Shown here one piece after another: positions 34,438 through 43,583 of a stretch of DNA of 64,000 nucleotides; the first letter of the stretch is position 1; each line of letters begins with the position of its first letter. The notes beneath the pieces are model-generated. The model had not been told where the DNA came from, made no database searches, and saw only the letters and a program-made list of their open reading frames with translations. The DNA comes from Synechococcus sp. MIT S9220. GTDB taxonomy: Bacteria; Cyanobacteriota; Cyanobacteriia; PCC-6307; Cyanobiaceae. The stretch covers positions 1,054,001 through 1,118,000 of the forward strand of contig NZ_CP047958.1 of assembly GCF_014304815.1 (NCBI RefSeq), given 5' to 3'. A program made the position numbers and the translations under genes.

Positions 34438-36143
34438 AATGACGACGTTCGCTTCACCACTTGATCGCAGAGCGTTCGAGCATCTTCGATGGTGTTGGCG
34501 CTGTCCGCCGTGCGGTCACTTCGCCATCGCAGAATCCTGGGAAAACGAACGGCGAGGCCGCACTTGTGCCGTCTGGATGTCTGGATGCCTTCAAAGCCAA
34601 TCTCAAAGACCAATTCAGGCTCCACCGAGCGGGTTGGACCGAACCGTTCCCGGGTGTGACTGCGAATCCATCGATCCAGCTCGAGGATTTCGGCGTCTTT
34701 TAAACCGGAATAGGCCTTGGCGAATGTCACCAGCTGAGGGTTGCTTGTTGACTCCGTCTGTGTCTCCCAGAGTGCGAAGGTGTAATCGGTGAAGAGGTTG
34801 GCGCGACGCCCGCGGCCTGCCTGTGCATAGATCAGCACCGCATCCAGGGTCATCGGATCGCGCTTGTGTTTCCACCAATGCCCACGCTTACGACCGCTCA
34901 GATAGGGGGACTGCAGATGCTTGAGCATCACCCCTTCGGCACCCTGTTCCACAGCCTCTTGGCGGAGTCGATTCAGCTGATCCCAATGCTCAAGTTGTTG
35001 TCCGCTGCTGAGTCGGCAACGCATCCCCGCCGTATTGGCATCCATGCGTTGTTGAACAGCGCTGAGTTGTTCAAGTCGTTGCTGAAGTGGAGCTGAGCGC
35101 AGATCTTGTCCATTGCGTTCCAGCAGGTCATAGGCCACGAAACTCACAGGACACTCGAGCCGAAGTTTGCGGCCGACATTTTTTCGGCCGAGTCGTCTCT
35201 GCAGGTCGCTAAAGGGTCTTGGTTGTTGCTCCGATTCCGCCCAACAGATCACTTCGCCATCAAGCACCGTATCGGCCGGTATCGCTAATGCCATCTCGAT
35301 CAGTTCTGGGAATTGTTCGTTGATCAGTTCTTCACCACGACTCCACAGGTATGTTCCGCTCTCGCGTTGAATCAGCTGTCCGCGGATGCCATCCCATTTA
35401 TGTTCAACCCACCAATCGGAGGGTGCGGTGTCCTCGATGGTCTCCGGTTTGAGTGGGCTGGCCAGAAAAAAGGGGTAGGGAACGGGCCCTCTGTTGTCGC
35501 GTTCTTCACTGGCGGTAGCCGTCAGTGCACGAAACCAATGTTCAGAGGCATCGGCTGGCGCCATCAGACGCTCGAGAACCAAAGCCTCCTCCAAGTTGAA
35601 TCCTGTCGCGATCGCTTTTACGACAAGTCCGCGGGCAACACCAATGCGAAAGCCACCCGTTAGCAGTTTGTTGAACAGGAACAGGCGGTCGTGAGGCAAG
35701 GCTTCCCAAATCGCGAGTACCGCGATGCTTTGCTCCTCAGCCTCCATCGCCGCCACGGCCGGTAACAGTTGTTCCATCCACCAGTGCATCGGCGGTGAAT
35801 GATTGAGTTGATTGATCCAGATCGTCACATCGGGGTTGTGGATATGGCCGCCAATGTCGTGTTTGAGTTGTGGCCAGAGCAGTGAGAGGGTTTCTGCTGA
35901 ATCTCCGACGTGGCTCTGACAGTCGTCGAAGAGCCAGTCAGGCATCGCACTCGCCTGCTGAAGAATGTCGCGCAACCGGCGACCGGTGATCAACCGTTTG
36001 CGCCGTTCTCCCATCAGCAGTAATACCGTCCACGCGGCGTCGTGGGCATCGGCTTGCTGCAGATGCACTGCGATCAAATCAATCTTGCGTTTCGTTCCTG
36101 TGCTCTGGTCCAGATCCTCGATCAGAGCCGCGAATGCATCCAT
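34434..36143 (-). CDS. Ligase-associated ATP-dependent DNA ligase
   Basis: 569 residues (TIGR04120). Order: N-terminal DNA-binding domain (1-~205), nucleotidyltransferase with the lysine motif EHKWDGIRGQL near residue 245, motif III DGEVICW, motif IV near FVAYDLLE, motif V EGVMLKHLQSPYLSGRKRGHWWKHK, and an OB domain (to the end, FEIGFEGIQTSRRHKCGLAVRFPR). Seals nicks using ATP; cyanobacteria also have NAD-dependent LigA, so this is the extra repair enzyme. Neighbours are helicase and, one small gene upstream, exonuclease. Confidence 0.95.
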   Translation of the reverse strand: MDAFAALIEDLDQSTGTKRKIDLIAVHLQQADAHDAAWTVLLLMGERRKRLITGRRLRDILQQASAMPDWLFDDCQSHVGDSAETLSLLWPQLKHDIGGHIHNPDVTIWINQLNHSPPMHWWMEQLLPAVAAMEAEEQSIAVLAIWEALPHDRLFLFNKLLTGGFRIGVARGLVVKAIATGFNLEEALVLERLMAPADASEHWFRALTATASEERDNRGPVPYPFFLASPLKPETIEDTAPSDWWVEHKWDGIRGQLIQRESGTYLWSRGEELINEQFPELIEMALAIPADTVLDGEVICWAESEQQPRPFSDLQRRLGRKNVGRKLRLECPVSFVAYDLLERNGQDLRSAPLQQRLEQLSAVQQRMDANTAGMRCRLSSGQQLEHWDQLNRLRQEAVEQGAEGVMLKHLQSPYLSGRKRGHWWKHKRDPMTLDAVLIYAQAGRGRRANLFTDYTFALWETQTESTSNPQLVTFAKAYSGLKDAEILELDRWIRSHTRERFGPTRSVEPELVFEIGFEGIQTSRRHKCGLAVRFPRILRWRSDRTADSANTIEDARTLCDQVVKRTSSL

Positions 36144-36167
36144 GCCAAAGCTGTTCTAGGCGTCTTC

Positions 36168-36518
36168 TCAGTAATTCCAGCGATTGTCCTCATTTGGACC
36201 TGTCACCTGAACATTGCATCCGTTGATTCCAGCTGTCGCACTGTTGAATGCCTTGACATAGCTGGTTGCGTCTCCAGCGTCGGCCACTTCACGCAAAGCT
36301 CCCTGAAGTCGGGCCAGATCGCTCCCAACCTGATCCCGGGTCAGTGCGCCGTTAGCCAGACCCTCGCAGATGGCCTTTGCAGCTGTTGCACCATCAGCAG
36401 GGAACACCACGGTGTTGATCTGCTCAATGGTGATCGTGGTTTGCTGGGCGAGTGCCGGTCCAGCGGTCGCAGCGATCAAAACCATGAGGACGGTCAAGGT
36501 AGAGCTACGGGTCGCCAT
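36168..36518 (-). CDS. Small exported protein inside DNA repair cluster
   Basis: 115 residues. Signal peptide MATRSSTLTVLMVLIAATAG ending at ALAQ; the mature domain holds two Cys (KAICEGL and INGCNVQ) and is acidic and helical. It lies 28 bp after the exonuclease stop and 24 bp before the ligase start on the same strand, so it is almost surely in the same transcript, yet exported. Not recognised. The longer open frame upstream overlaps the exonuclease and is not used. Confidence 0.65.
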   Translation of the reverse strand: MATRSSTLTVLMVLIAATAGPALAQQTTITIEQINTVVFPADGATAAKAICEGLANGALTRDQVGSDLARLQGALREVADAGDATSYVKAFNSATAGINGCNVQVTGPNEDNRWNY

Positions 36519-36546
36519 GGTTCCAGAGAAGGTGCTTGAGGTTAGT

Positions 36547-37524
36547 TCAGTTGAGCTGATCAAGCGGTTTGGCATCAAGACCGTGTCTCTCGCGCAGAAA
36601 GCGCGCCAGCACATCGCTCTGGCCGTGGGTCACATAGACAGATGCAGCTCCAGTGTTCAGCACCGTGCTCACCAACCCATTCCAATCGGCATGGTCACTC
36701 AGCACGAAGCCTCGTTCATAGCCACGCCTCCGCCGGGCTCCCCTCACTGCCATCCACCCGGATGCAAAGGCTGTCTGTGGCGAGCGGAACCGCCTCATCC
36801 AGGCTGAACGATGGGCGGAAGGCGGCGCAAGGATCAGTCTTCCTGCCAGGGAGTCCTTGCGGGGAAGCTCGCTCACAGGCCGACTCGCCGTCATCGCCAC
36901 ACCTGCCTCGCGATAGTGGCGGGTGACGGTTTCAACGGCACCATGGAGAAGCACTTCCTCTTCCACTCCAATGGCTTTCAGCTCGGCTAGCAGACGCTGA
37001 GCTTTGCCGAACGAGTAACAGAACAACAGCGAGGGCCGCTCGCGGTCTCCATGCCACCAGTCTCGGATCTCCGTTGCCACTTGTTTCCCGGTATCCCATG
37101 CATAAATCGGCAACCCGAATGTGGCTTCGGTGATGAGCACGTCGCAGGGCACCACCTCAAACGGTTCGCAGCTCGGGTCAGGGCAGCGTTTGTAATCACC
37201 GGTCACCACCCAGACCTGATCCTCAACCATCAAGCGAATTTGAGCTGATCCCAAGACGTGGCCAGCGCTATGGAACGACAAACAGGCCTGATTGAGCCAG
37301 AACTCTTGGCGATAAGGCATGGAATTCAGAGTGATGTCTCGGCCCAGGCGTTGTCGCAGCACACCTTCACTGATATCCACAGCCCAGTATTCGCCGCATC
37401 CAGGTCTGGCGTGATCAGCGTGGGCGTGAGTGATCAAGGCTCTCGACACGGGCCGTGAGGGATCGATCCAGGCGTCTGCTGCTCTGCAATACAGACCGCT
37501 TTCGGTTCGCTCGAGAACGTTCAT
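36547..37524 (-). CDS. Ligase-associated exonuclease (MBL fold)
   Basis: 325 residues, metallo-beta-lactamase fold of TIGR04122, related to CPSF/SNM1 nucleases. The metal site is THAHADHARPG (residues ~32-42), with GHVLGSAQIRL, TGDYKRCPDPSCEPF and LSDHADW further on, and THGQSD near the end. Family members are 3'-end exonucleases in the ligase-associated repair set. Transcribed first in the exonuclease-ligase-helicase run. Confidence 0.92.
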   Translation of the reverse strand: MNVLERTESGLYCRAADAWIDPSRPVSRALITHAHADHARPGCGEYWAVDISEGVLRQRLGRDITLNSMPYRQEFWLNQACLSFHSAGHVLGSAQIRLMVEDQVWVVTGDYKRCPDPSCEPFEVVPCDVLITEATFGLPIYAWDTGKQVATEIRDWWHGDRERPSLLFCYSFGKAQRLLAELKAIGVEEEVLLHGAVETVTRHYREAGVAMTASRPVSELPRKDSLAGRLILAPPSAHRSAWMRRFRSPQTAFASGWMAVRGARRRRGYERGFVLSDHADWNGLVSTVLNTGAASVYVTHGQSDVLARFLRERHGLDAKPLDQLN

Positions 37525-37577
37525 CCATCAACTTTGGCAAGCCTGAGCTGCTGGCGTGTCTCAGGCTCGTGAGGGCG

Positions 37578-38519
37578 TCACTTGCTCATTTCGAGCATGC
37601 GTCGGATCGGCGCTTCAGCCTTGGAACGAATCGACTCCTCCATGGTGATCTGCGGTGAGAGTGTCTCAAGACAGTCGCGCAGTTTTTCCAGGCTGTTCAT
37701 ACGCATGTATGGACAGGCATTACAGCTGCAGCCATCGAGACCAGGAACATCAAGCAATGTCTTCTCGGGGACCCGCTGCTTCATCTGATGCAGGATCCCA
37801 GGCTCTGTGACAACGATGAACGTGTCGCAGTCGCTGGTTTCGGAGTGAACCAGCAGTTTGCTTGTGGATCCGATGAAATCAGCAAGATCCAGCAGATTTT
37901 CCTGGCATTCCGGATGGGCGATCACTTCAGCGTCTGGATGATCCAGTTTCAGCTTGATCAGTGCTTCTTCACTGAAGGTTTCATGCACAAAACAACGTCC
38001 AGGCCAGAGCGTGAGTTCGCGTCCGCTCTGGCGTTCCACCCAACGTCCAAGATTGCGGTCGGGAGCAAAGAGCACGGGTTGCTCCTCCGGCAGCTGTTTC
38101 ACCAGATCCACGGCATTGCTGCTTGTGCAGATCAGATCGCTTTGGGCCTTCACTGCCGCCGTGCAATTGATGTAGCTCACCACCAGATGGTCCGGATGGC
38201 TTTCACGAAAGCTGGCGAATTCATCGGCAGGGCAGTCGTCGGCCAGTGAGCAGCCTGCATCGATATCAGGCAGCACCACAATTTTTTCAGGGCTGAGGAT
38301 CTTGGCGGTCTCCGCCATGAAGTGCACCCCGCAGAACACGATCACATCGGCATCAGTGTTGGCAGCCTTTCTCGACAGCTCAAGCGAGTCACCGATGAAA
38401 TCGGCGATGTCTTGAATTTCGGGCTCCTGGTAATAGTGCGCCAGGATTACGGCATTGCGTTCCTGGCGGAGCTGGTTGATCGCCGCGACGAGTGCGGTGT
38501 CAGAGCTCATCGGGGCCAT
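37578..38519 (-). CDS. nadA: Quinolinate synthase A
   Basis: Condenses iminoaspartate with dihydroxyacetone phosphate to quinolinate in NAD synthesis. 313 residues, [4Fe-4S] enzyme: ligand Cys are in [32 protein letters not shown] and [14 protein letters not shown]; substrate residues include [14 protein letters not shown] near the start and HPECQ. Divergent from the phosphoesterase gene. Confidence 0.96.
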   Translation of the reverse strand: MAPMSSDTALVAAINQLRQERNAVILAHYYQEPEIQDIADFIGDSLELSRKAANTDADVIVFCGVHFMAETAKILSPEKIVVLPDIDAGCSLADDCPADEFASFRESHPDHLVVSYINCTAAVKAQSDLICTSSNAVDLVKQLPEEQPVLFAPDRNLGRWVERQSGRELTLWPGRCFVHETFSEEALIKLKLDHPDAEVIAHPECQENLLDLADFIGSTSKLLVHSETSDCDTFIVVTEPGILHQMKQRVPEKTLLDVPGLDGCSCNACPYMRMNSLEKLRDCLETLSPQITMEESIRSKAEAPIRRMLEMSK

Positions 38520-38552
38520 CTGGGGCAGGATGGGACCAGCCTAGAAGTCGTT

Positions 38553-39419
38553 CTGACATCACTCCGTGTTGCCATTGCCGGAGACCTCCATGGTGACTGG
38601 GGGACAGGGGATGTGGATCTGATTGAGCGACTGCAACCGGATGCACTCCTTTTTGTGGGGGATCTCAGCGATGGAGACCTGCGCCTGGTCAAGAGCATCA
38701 CCCAGCTGTCGCTGCCTGTGGCGGTCCTGCTTGGAAATCATGACCGTGGACGCGACAGAAGCGGAGATCTGCTGCAACGGCAAATCACGATGCTGGGAGC
38801 CCGGCACTGTCCATGGCAATTGAGAGCATGGACCCAGCCTGCGCTGGCGGTGGTTGGTGCCCGTCCATGCAGCGCAGGAGGTGGATTTCACCTGTCTCAG
38901 GCGGTGCAAGCGGTGTTCGGGCCAATCACAGAAACACAGTCGGCAGACTGGATCGTTGATGCGGCCACGCAGGCACCTGAGCACTGGCCTTTGATCGTGC
39001 TGGCCCACTCAGGTCCGACAGGGCTGGGGTCAGCTGCGGACAGCCCCTGCGGTCGTGATTGGAAGCAGCCCCATATCGACTGGGGCGATCGTGATCTAGC
39101 GATGGCTCTGGACCGCATGCAGCGAACTCGTCCGGCTGACCTTGTGGTGTTTGGCCACATGCACCATCAGCTCAAAGGACGACGCGGTGAACGGATCACG
39201 TTTCACCGCGATCGTCGAGGCACTTGTTTTGTGAATGCGGCATGCGTGCCAAGAGTTGGTATGGATGAATCAGGCCAGCCGTTGCATCACCTCACCTGGG
39301 TGGAGTTCCTAGGCACTGAACCATCGTTGGTGAGTCACCGTTGGTACCGCCCCAGTGGTGAACTGATCTATGAGCAGACTCTGTTGCGCCAAGCCATCAA
39401 AGGGCAGGCGTCATGCTGA
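38553..39419 (+). CDS. TIGR04168-type metallophosphoesterase
   Basis: About 288 residues of the cyanobacteria-plastid phosphoesterase family. Motifs in order: AIAGDLHGDWG, FVGDLSDGD, LLGNHDRG, VLAHSGPTGLG, and GHMHHQLKG. No ATG, GTG or TTG is in frame between the nadA start and the first motif; CTG at 38553 gives a normal N-terminus (LTSLRVAIAGDLHG). The nearest canonical start, GTG at 38436, would run inside nadA. Stop overlaps the next gene by 7 bp. Confidence 0.82.
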   Translation: MTSLRVAIAGDLHGDWGTGDVDLIERLQPDALLFVGDLSDGDLRLVKSITQLSLPVAVLLGNHDRGRDRSGDLLQRQITMLGARHCPWQLRAWTQPALAVVGARPCSAGGGFHLSQAVQAVFGPITETQSADWIVDAATQAPEHWPLIVLAHSGPTGLGSAADSPCGRDWKQPHIDWGDRDLAMALDRMQRTRPADLVVFGHMHHQLKGRRGERITFHRDRRGTCFVNAACVPRVGMDESGQPLHHLTWVEFLGTEPSLVSHRWYRPSGELIYEQTLLRQAIKGQASC

Positions 39420-40507
39420 TCTACGTGTGCGTGAGTACGCATGGCTATGGCCATGCCGCGCGTCAGGCAGCTGTTCTGATTCAGTTGCATCGACTCCAGC
39501 CGGATTGGCAGCTGGTGATCAGTTCCAGCGTTGATGAGACCTTCCTCGCTCTAGTGCTTCGCCATGTGCCGGTCAGCAGAAGAACAGTTCGCTGGGATGT
39601 GGGCATGCTTCAGGCCGATGCCTTGGGCGTGGATCAGCAGGCCACCCTGCAGGCACTTCAGCAACTCGAGAACGCGCTTCCTCAGCTGGTGCAACGAGAG
39701 GTTGACTGGATTCGCGAGCAGGACAGCCAGTGTGTTGTTCTCGCTGATATCCCGCCTGCAGCAGCCCAGCTAGCTCGTCAGCTTGACGCTCCATTGGTTT
39801 GGATGGGGAATTTTGGCTGGGATGAGATTTATGCGCCCTTAGGCGGCGCTTTTGTGGATTGGGCCAATCAGGCCACAGCGGCTTATCAAAGCGGGGCGCT
39901 GCTGTTGCGCTGCCCGTTGTCCTTGCCCATGAACTGGTCGCTACCTGAACAGGCGCTGGGGCTTGTGTCAGCAGATCCGGAGGCGCTTCCACTCGATCTG
40001 GAGAGGCGTCTTCGCGCTGATGGTCGAACCAAGGTGCTGGTGGGGTTTGGTGGACTCGGATACTCGCTTCAAAGCGACCTTTTCAAACGCTGGCCTCAAC
40101 ATCTATTCCTGATGCCTGCACCCAAGGATTCCAGGCAGCGTGAGCAGCTTGGTCAGATCGCGAATGTGCTGCTGTTGCCCGAAACGATCAGGTTTCTGGA
40201 TGTGATGCCGTTCTGTGAGCGACTTCTGGGCAAGCCAGGATTCAGCAGTTTTTGTGAGGCGATGAGCTGCGGTGTCGCACTTCACGTGGTGGAACGCCAG
40301 GGATTTGCTGAGGCGTCTGTGCTGATGGACGGTTTGCGATCACATTCGGACCACAGGATTCTCAGTCGACAGTCGCTGGAATCCGGGGAGTGGAAACTGG
40401 ATCAGCCTCTGGAGCCTGCTGCTGGTTCGCCCCTGAGCGCTGGCGGCGCAACTCAAGCCGCTGAAGCGATTCGCTTGGTTGCAATCAACACTGTTAAGCA
40501 AGGCTGA
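39413..40507 (+). CDS. GT-B-type glycosyltransferase-like protein
   Basis: 364 residues. Opens MLIYVCVSTHGYGHAARQAA, the HGxGH pattern of MurG-like and L-arabinokinase N-terminal transferases; the second Rossmann half has LVGFGGLGYSL and GKPGFSSFCEAMSCGVAL, the sugar-nucleotide site with Glu. Membrane helices absent. Donor and acceptor unknown. Cotranscribed with the phosphoesterase upstream. Confidence 0.75.
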   Translation: MLIYVCVSTHGYGHAARQAAVLIQLHRLQPDWQLVISSSVDETFLALVLRHVPVSRRTVRWDVGMLQADALGVDQQATLQALQQLENALPQLVQREVDWIREQDSQCVVLADIPPAAAQLARQLDAPLVWMGNFGWDEIYAPLGGAFVDWANQATAAYQSGALLLRCPLSLPMNWSLPEQALGLVSADPEALPLDLERRLRADGRTKVLVGFGGLGYSLQSDLFKRWPQHLFLMPAPKDSRQREQLGQIANVLLLPETIRFLDVMPFCERLLGKPGFSSFCEAMSCGVALHVVERQGFAEASVLMDGLRSHSDHRILSRQSLESGEWKLDQPLEPAAGSPLSAGGATQAAEAIRLVAINTVKQG

Positions 40508-40755
40508 TTTTTACGATCAATTCAGCTTATCTGCGCTTCAAACCATTTCTGTCTCTGGACTTTTGAGCTTGTCCTGACAAAAGCAGCTTGCATGACGATC
40601 CTCCGCCTGTCACAAACCCTCTGTGATCAGCGGCGTCGGTTCGACACAGTTTGCCCGTGTTTTCAAGCACTGGATTCATTGAATCCCACGATTTAGCTCA
40701 CAAATTCACTTCCTAAGTGTCTTTAGAGCTTGATTTTGTTTCTTGACCGATTTGT

Positions 40756-41493
40756 ATGACTTCCCTTGCTTTCACCGCCTGTCGTTGCATTCCAGGCGCT
40801 GTTGCAAGTGTTGTTTCGCTGATCACCATTCTCCCGGCTCCTGCAGTTCGCGCAGCTCTTCCGGCCCTGGAAAGCTCCCGTTCCAGGTTGGTGATGCTCG
40901 AGGAGGATGCTGAAACTTCAGCTCTCCCCTACGTCATTACCCCTGAGCGTCGCGCGATGCTCAACACCATCCGCTTCGCTGAAGGCACCTGGAAGGGTGG
41001 TCACGATCTTGGCTATCGCGTCATGTTTGGTGGCGGTTTGATGCCATCGATGGATCGTCATCCAAACCGGGTGATCTATTCCTCTCGTTATGCAAGTGCT
41101 GCTGCTGGTGCTTACCAGTTCATGCCATTCACCTGGGACATGGTCAAACGCCGTCTAGGCGTTCGAGGGTTCGGCCCAGAAGTTCAGGATCAAGGCGCTC
41201 TATTTCTGATTCAACGTCGCAAAGCGCTTCGTCTGACTGACAACGGTGTGATGACACCTCAACTCGCGGCATTGTTGGCTCCTGAATGGGCATCGTTCCC
41301 CACCCTTCGCGGCAGAAGCTATTACGGACAACCTGTGAAGCGTTTCACCAATCTCCAGGGATTCTTCAACGTGAATCTTGCTCAATTGCGCAAGATTCGC
41401 GACGAGCGGCGTTCAGCTCTTTCTGCTCAGAGTTCCACTCCAACCAAGGTTGATGCCTCAGATTGCCTAGGTCCTGCATTTTCATGCAAATAG
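40756..41493 (+). CDS. Lambda-endolysin-like lysozyme (GH104), exported
   Basis: 245 residues: a signal peptide (to ~33, ending AVRA), a linker, and a lysozyme-like domain from ~62. The motif NTIRFAEGT with catalytic Glu near residue 76, GYRVMFGGGLM, DRHPN, AAGAYQFMPFTWDMV and QDQGALFLIQRR follow phage lambda endolysin R and plant-type homologues of GH104, which cut peptidoglycan as lytic transglycosylases. No holin or phage genes nearby, so probably a domesticated cell-wall enzyme. C-terminal pair of Cys (SDCLGPAFSCK). Confidence 0.8.
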   Translation: MTSLAFTACRCIPGAVASVVSLITILPAPAVRAALPALESSRSRLVMLEEDAETSALPYVITPERRAMLNTIRFAEGTWKGGHDLGYRVMFGGGLMPSMDRHPNRVIYSSRYASAAAGAYQFMPFTWDMVKRRLGVRGFGPEVQDQGALFLIQRRKALRLTDNGVMTPQLAALLAPEWASFPTLRGRSYYGQPVKRFTNLQGFFNVNLAQLRKIRDERRSALSAQSSTPTKVDASDCLGPAFSCK

Positions 41494-41514
41494 CGCTGAA
41501 GCATCCCGCTTGAC

Positions 41515-42327
41515 TCAGCCCTCTTCGCTGGATTCGTTCAATTTCCGTCCGACCGTCGCTCCGGCGATCAGATAGGCACCAATTCCTCCAGCCATGAAGC
41601 CCATTCCGTTGCGGATCAACGGCAGTAGTTCACTGGTGCGTGTGACCACGGGTGCTACTCCGAACACGCCAAAGAGCATCACCCAAAGAGGTGACAGCAA
41701 TAAAAGCCAGCCCCAAGCGATCAGTTCACCCTCTTTGCGTGGATAGGCCGCGAATCCCGCAATCAGGCCACCCAGGATTGAGGTGCTGAGCGTCCAGAGC
41801 CACTGTTCCGTCGGCAGGCCTGGCACAACCTGGCATCCGCCACGGTCCAAGCACAGTTCAACGGCATCCAGTGCCGCCAGGATGGCGCCGTCTTCTCCGT
41901 GATCCTTCACATAGAACTGATTGCCGTAGCGGGTTTGCAGTTCAACCCACCAAGTGCGCGGCATCAGCGCAAACAGGGCATCGCCCACATTGAAGTTGAG
42001 CAGATTGCCCCCACGCGGATCCGCTACCAGCAGCAGGCTGCGTTCGTCTAGTCCCCAGAATTCCTTCACTGCCAATCCTGGAGTGCGCTCGTATTGGGTC
42101 AGCACTCTCAGCTTCCAGCCGCTGCGTTGCTCAAAGGCGTCGAGAGATGTTTCCAGTGACTGGCGCTGCGTCTGGCTCAGGGCCTTCGCAAGATCGATCA
42201 CTGGGGTCGGATGGTCTGGGAGCAGATCGGGATTATCAATGGCTCCAGCAGGCGCTGCGACCATCAGCAGCAGCACCGACAGGCTCAGCAGGGCCTTCAG
42301 GCCACGCATCATTGCTTGGACACCCAT
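41515..42327 (-). CDS. TPM-domain membrane protein, Psb32-like
   Basis: 270 residues: signal peptide (MRGLKALLSLSVLLLMVAAPAGA), a TPM domain (~35-170, VIDLAKALSQTQRQSLETSLDAFEQ, LRVLTQYERTP, SLLLVADPRGGNLLNFNVG) and two or three membrane helices from ~190. Psb32/TLP18.3 takes part in photosystem II repair; the resemblance and membrane anchor suggest the same kind of role, facing the lumen. Divergent from the methyltransferase. Confidence 0.8.
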   Translation of the reverse strand: MGVQAMMRGLKALLSLSVLLLMVAAPAGAIDNPDLLPDHPTPVIDLAKALSQTQRQSLETSLDAFEQRSGWKLRVLTQYERTPGLAVKEFWGLDERSLLLVADPRGGNLLNFNVGDALFALMPRTWWVELQTRYGNQFYVKDHGEDGAILAALDAVELCLDRGGCQVVPGLPTEQWLWTLSTSILGGLIAGFAAYPRKEGELIAWGWLLLLSPLWVMLFGVFGVAPVVTRTSELLPLIRNGMGFMAGGIGAYLIAGATVGRKLNESSEEG

Positions 42328-42359
42328 GATTTAGAGCGAGTGCACGCCATTCTCACCAC

Positions 42360-43583
42360 ATGAAGGCCTTTGATGTGCCCTGCCCCGAATGGCTGCGGGA
42401 GCGATTGCAGCAGCATGGCCAGCGGGTGCCCTTCTCCACCTTCATGGATTGGGCCCTGCATGACCCTGATCACGGCGCCTATGGCAGTGGTCAACTGCAT
42501 GTGGGCACGTCTGGCGATTTCGTTACTTCTCCATCCCTCGGTGAGGATTTCTCAGGCCTGTTGATTCATCAGCTGATCGAATGGCTGGAGTTGCTGGCCG
42601 TTCGCCATCCGGAAGGCCGGCTTTCGATCGTGGATGTGGGGCCAGGGGAGGGGGATCTCATCGCTCAGTTGATCCCCCTTCTTCAAGCTTCTGCAGCTGA
42701 ATGGCTGCCGCGTCTGGAGTGTGTTCTTGTCGAAATCAACCCCGGGATGCAGCAGCGCCAGAGAGCGCGGCTCGAGTCAGTGGGCCAGATTCCCTGCCGC
42801 TGGGTTGGGTTGCAGGAGCTCGCCGCTGAACCGGTCAACGGCATCATGCTTGCCCATGAGTTGCTTGATGCTCTGCCGGTCGAGCGCCTCATCCTGAGGG
42901 GAGGCTCCCTTCGGCGGCAGATGGTCACTCTTGAGGCCTTTGATGGATCTGAGCCCCTGCTCCGATGGGATGAGGATCCTTTGCCTCCACTGCTGGAGGC
43001 TCAGATCCAAAAGCAGGCGGATCGTGATGCCTTGGAGCTTCCGCCAAGGGGGGCGTTGGATGGATGGGCCACGGAATGGCATCACTCCATTGCTCCTTGG
43101 ATGCAGCAGGCATATGCAGCTATGAGCGATGGCATGTTGCTGGTGGTCGATTACACCTTGGAGTCAAGCCGCTATTACGCTCCGCGCCGGAGCGATGGAA
43201 CCCTGCTCGCCTACAAAGGCCAACAGGCTTCAACGGATGTTTTGCGTGATGCGGGTTCTCAAGACATCACTGCCCATCTATGCCTGGAATCCGTTGTGGG
43301 TGCGGCCTCCGAGGCAGGCTGGTTGTTTGCCGGACAGTGCCGTCAAGGAGAAGCATTGCTTGCCTTGGGTCTGGCAGAGCGACTGACCGCATTGCAGCAA
43401 ATGCCCGCTGATCAGTTAGCGGAAGCACTGCGTCGACGGGAAGCCCTGCTGAGACTTGTCGACCCCAGTTGTCTTGGTGAGCTGCGTTGGTTCGCCTTTC
43501 TTCGCAACACGCCAACTGCAGCGGACAACGGACTTCTCGACAGTCGTTTCCTGCGGGAACCGATTCCGCTTGAATCGAGCTGA
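42360..43583 (+). CDS. MidA/NDUFAF7-like SAM-dependent methyltransferase
   Basis: 407 residues, DUF185 family. FSTFMDWALHDPDHGAYG, DFVTSPSLGEDF, VDVGPGEGDLIAQL (SAM-binding loop ~87-95), LAHELLDALPV and VVDYTLE mark it. Mitochondrial NDUFAF7 methylates an Arg of complex I subunit NDUFS2; the cyanobacterial target could be the NDH-1 homologue but this is inference. Ends next to aroB, convergent without a gap. Confidence 0.88.
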   Translation: MKAFDVPCPEWLRERLQQHGQRVPFSTFMDWALHDPDHGAYGSGQLHVGTSGDFVTSPSLGEDFSGLLIHQLIEWLELLAVRHPEGRLSIVDVGPGEGDLIAQLIPLLQASAAEWLPRLECVLVEINPGMQQRQRARLESVGQIPCRWVGLQELAAEPVNGIMLAHELLDALPVERLILRGGSLRRQMVTLEAFDGSEPLLRWDEDPLPPLLEAQIQKQADRDALELPPRGALDGWATEWHHSIAPWMQQAYAAMSDGMLLVVDYTLESSRYYAPRRSDGTLLAYKGQQASTDVLRDAGSQDITAHLCLESVVGAASEAGWLFAGQCRQGEALLALGLAERLTALQQMPADQLAEALRRREALLRLVDPSCLGELRWFAFLRNTPTAADNGLLDSRFLREPIPLESS

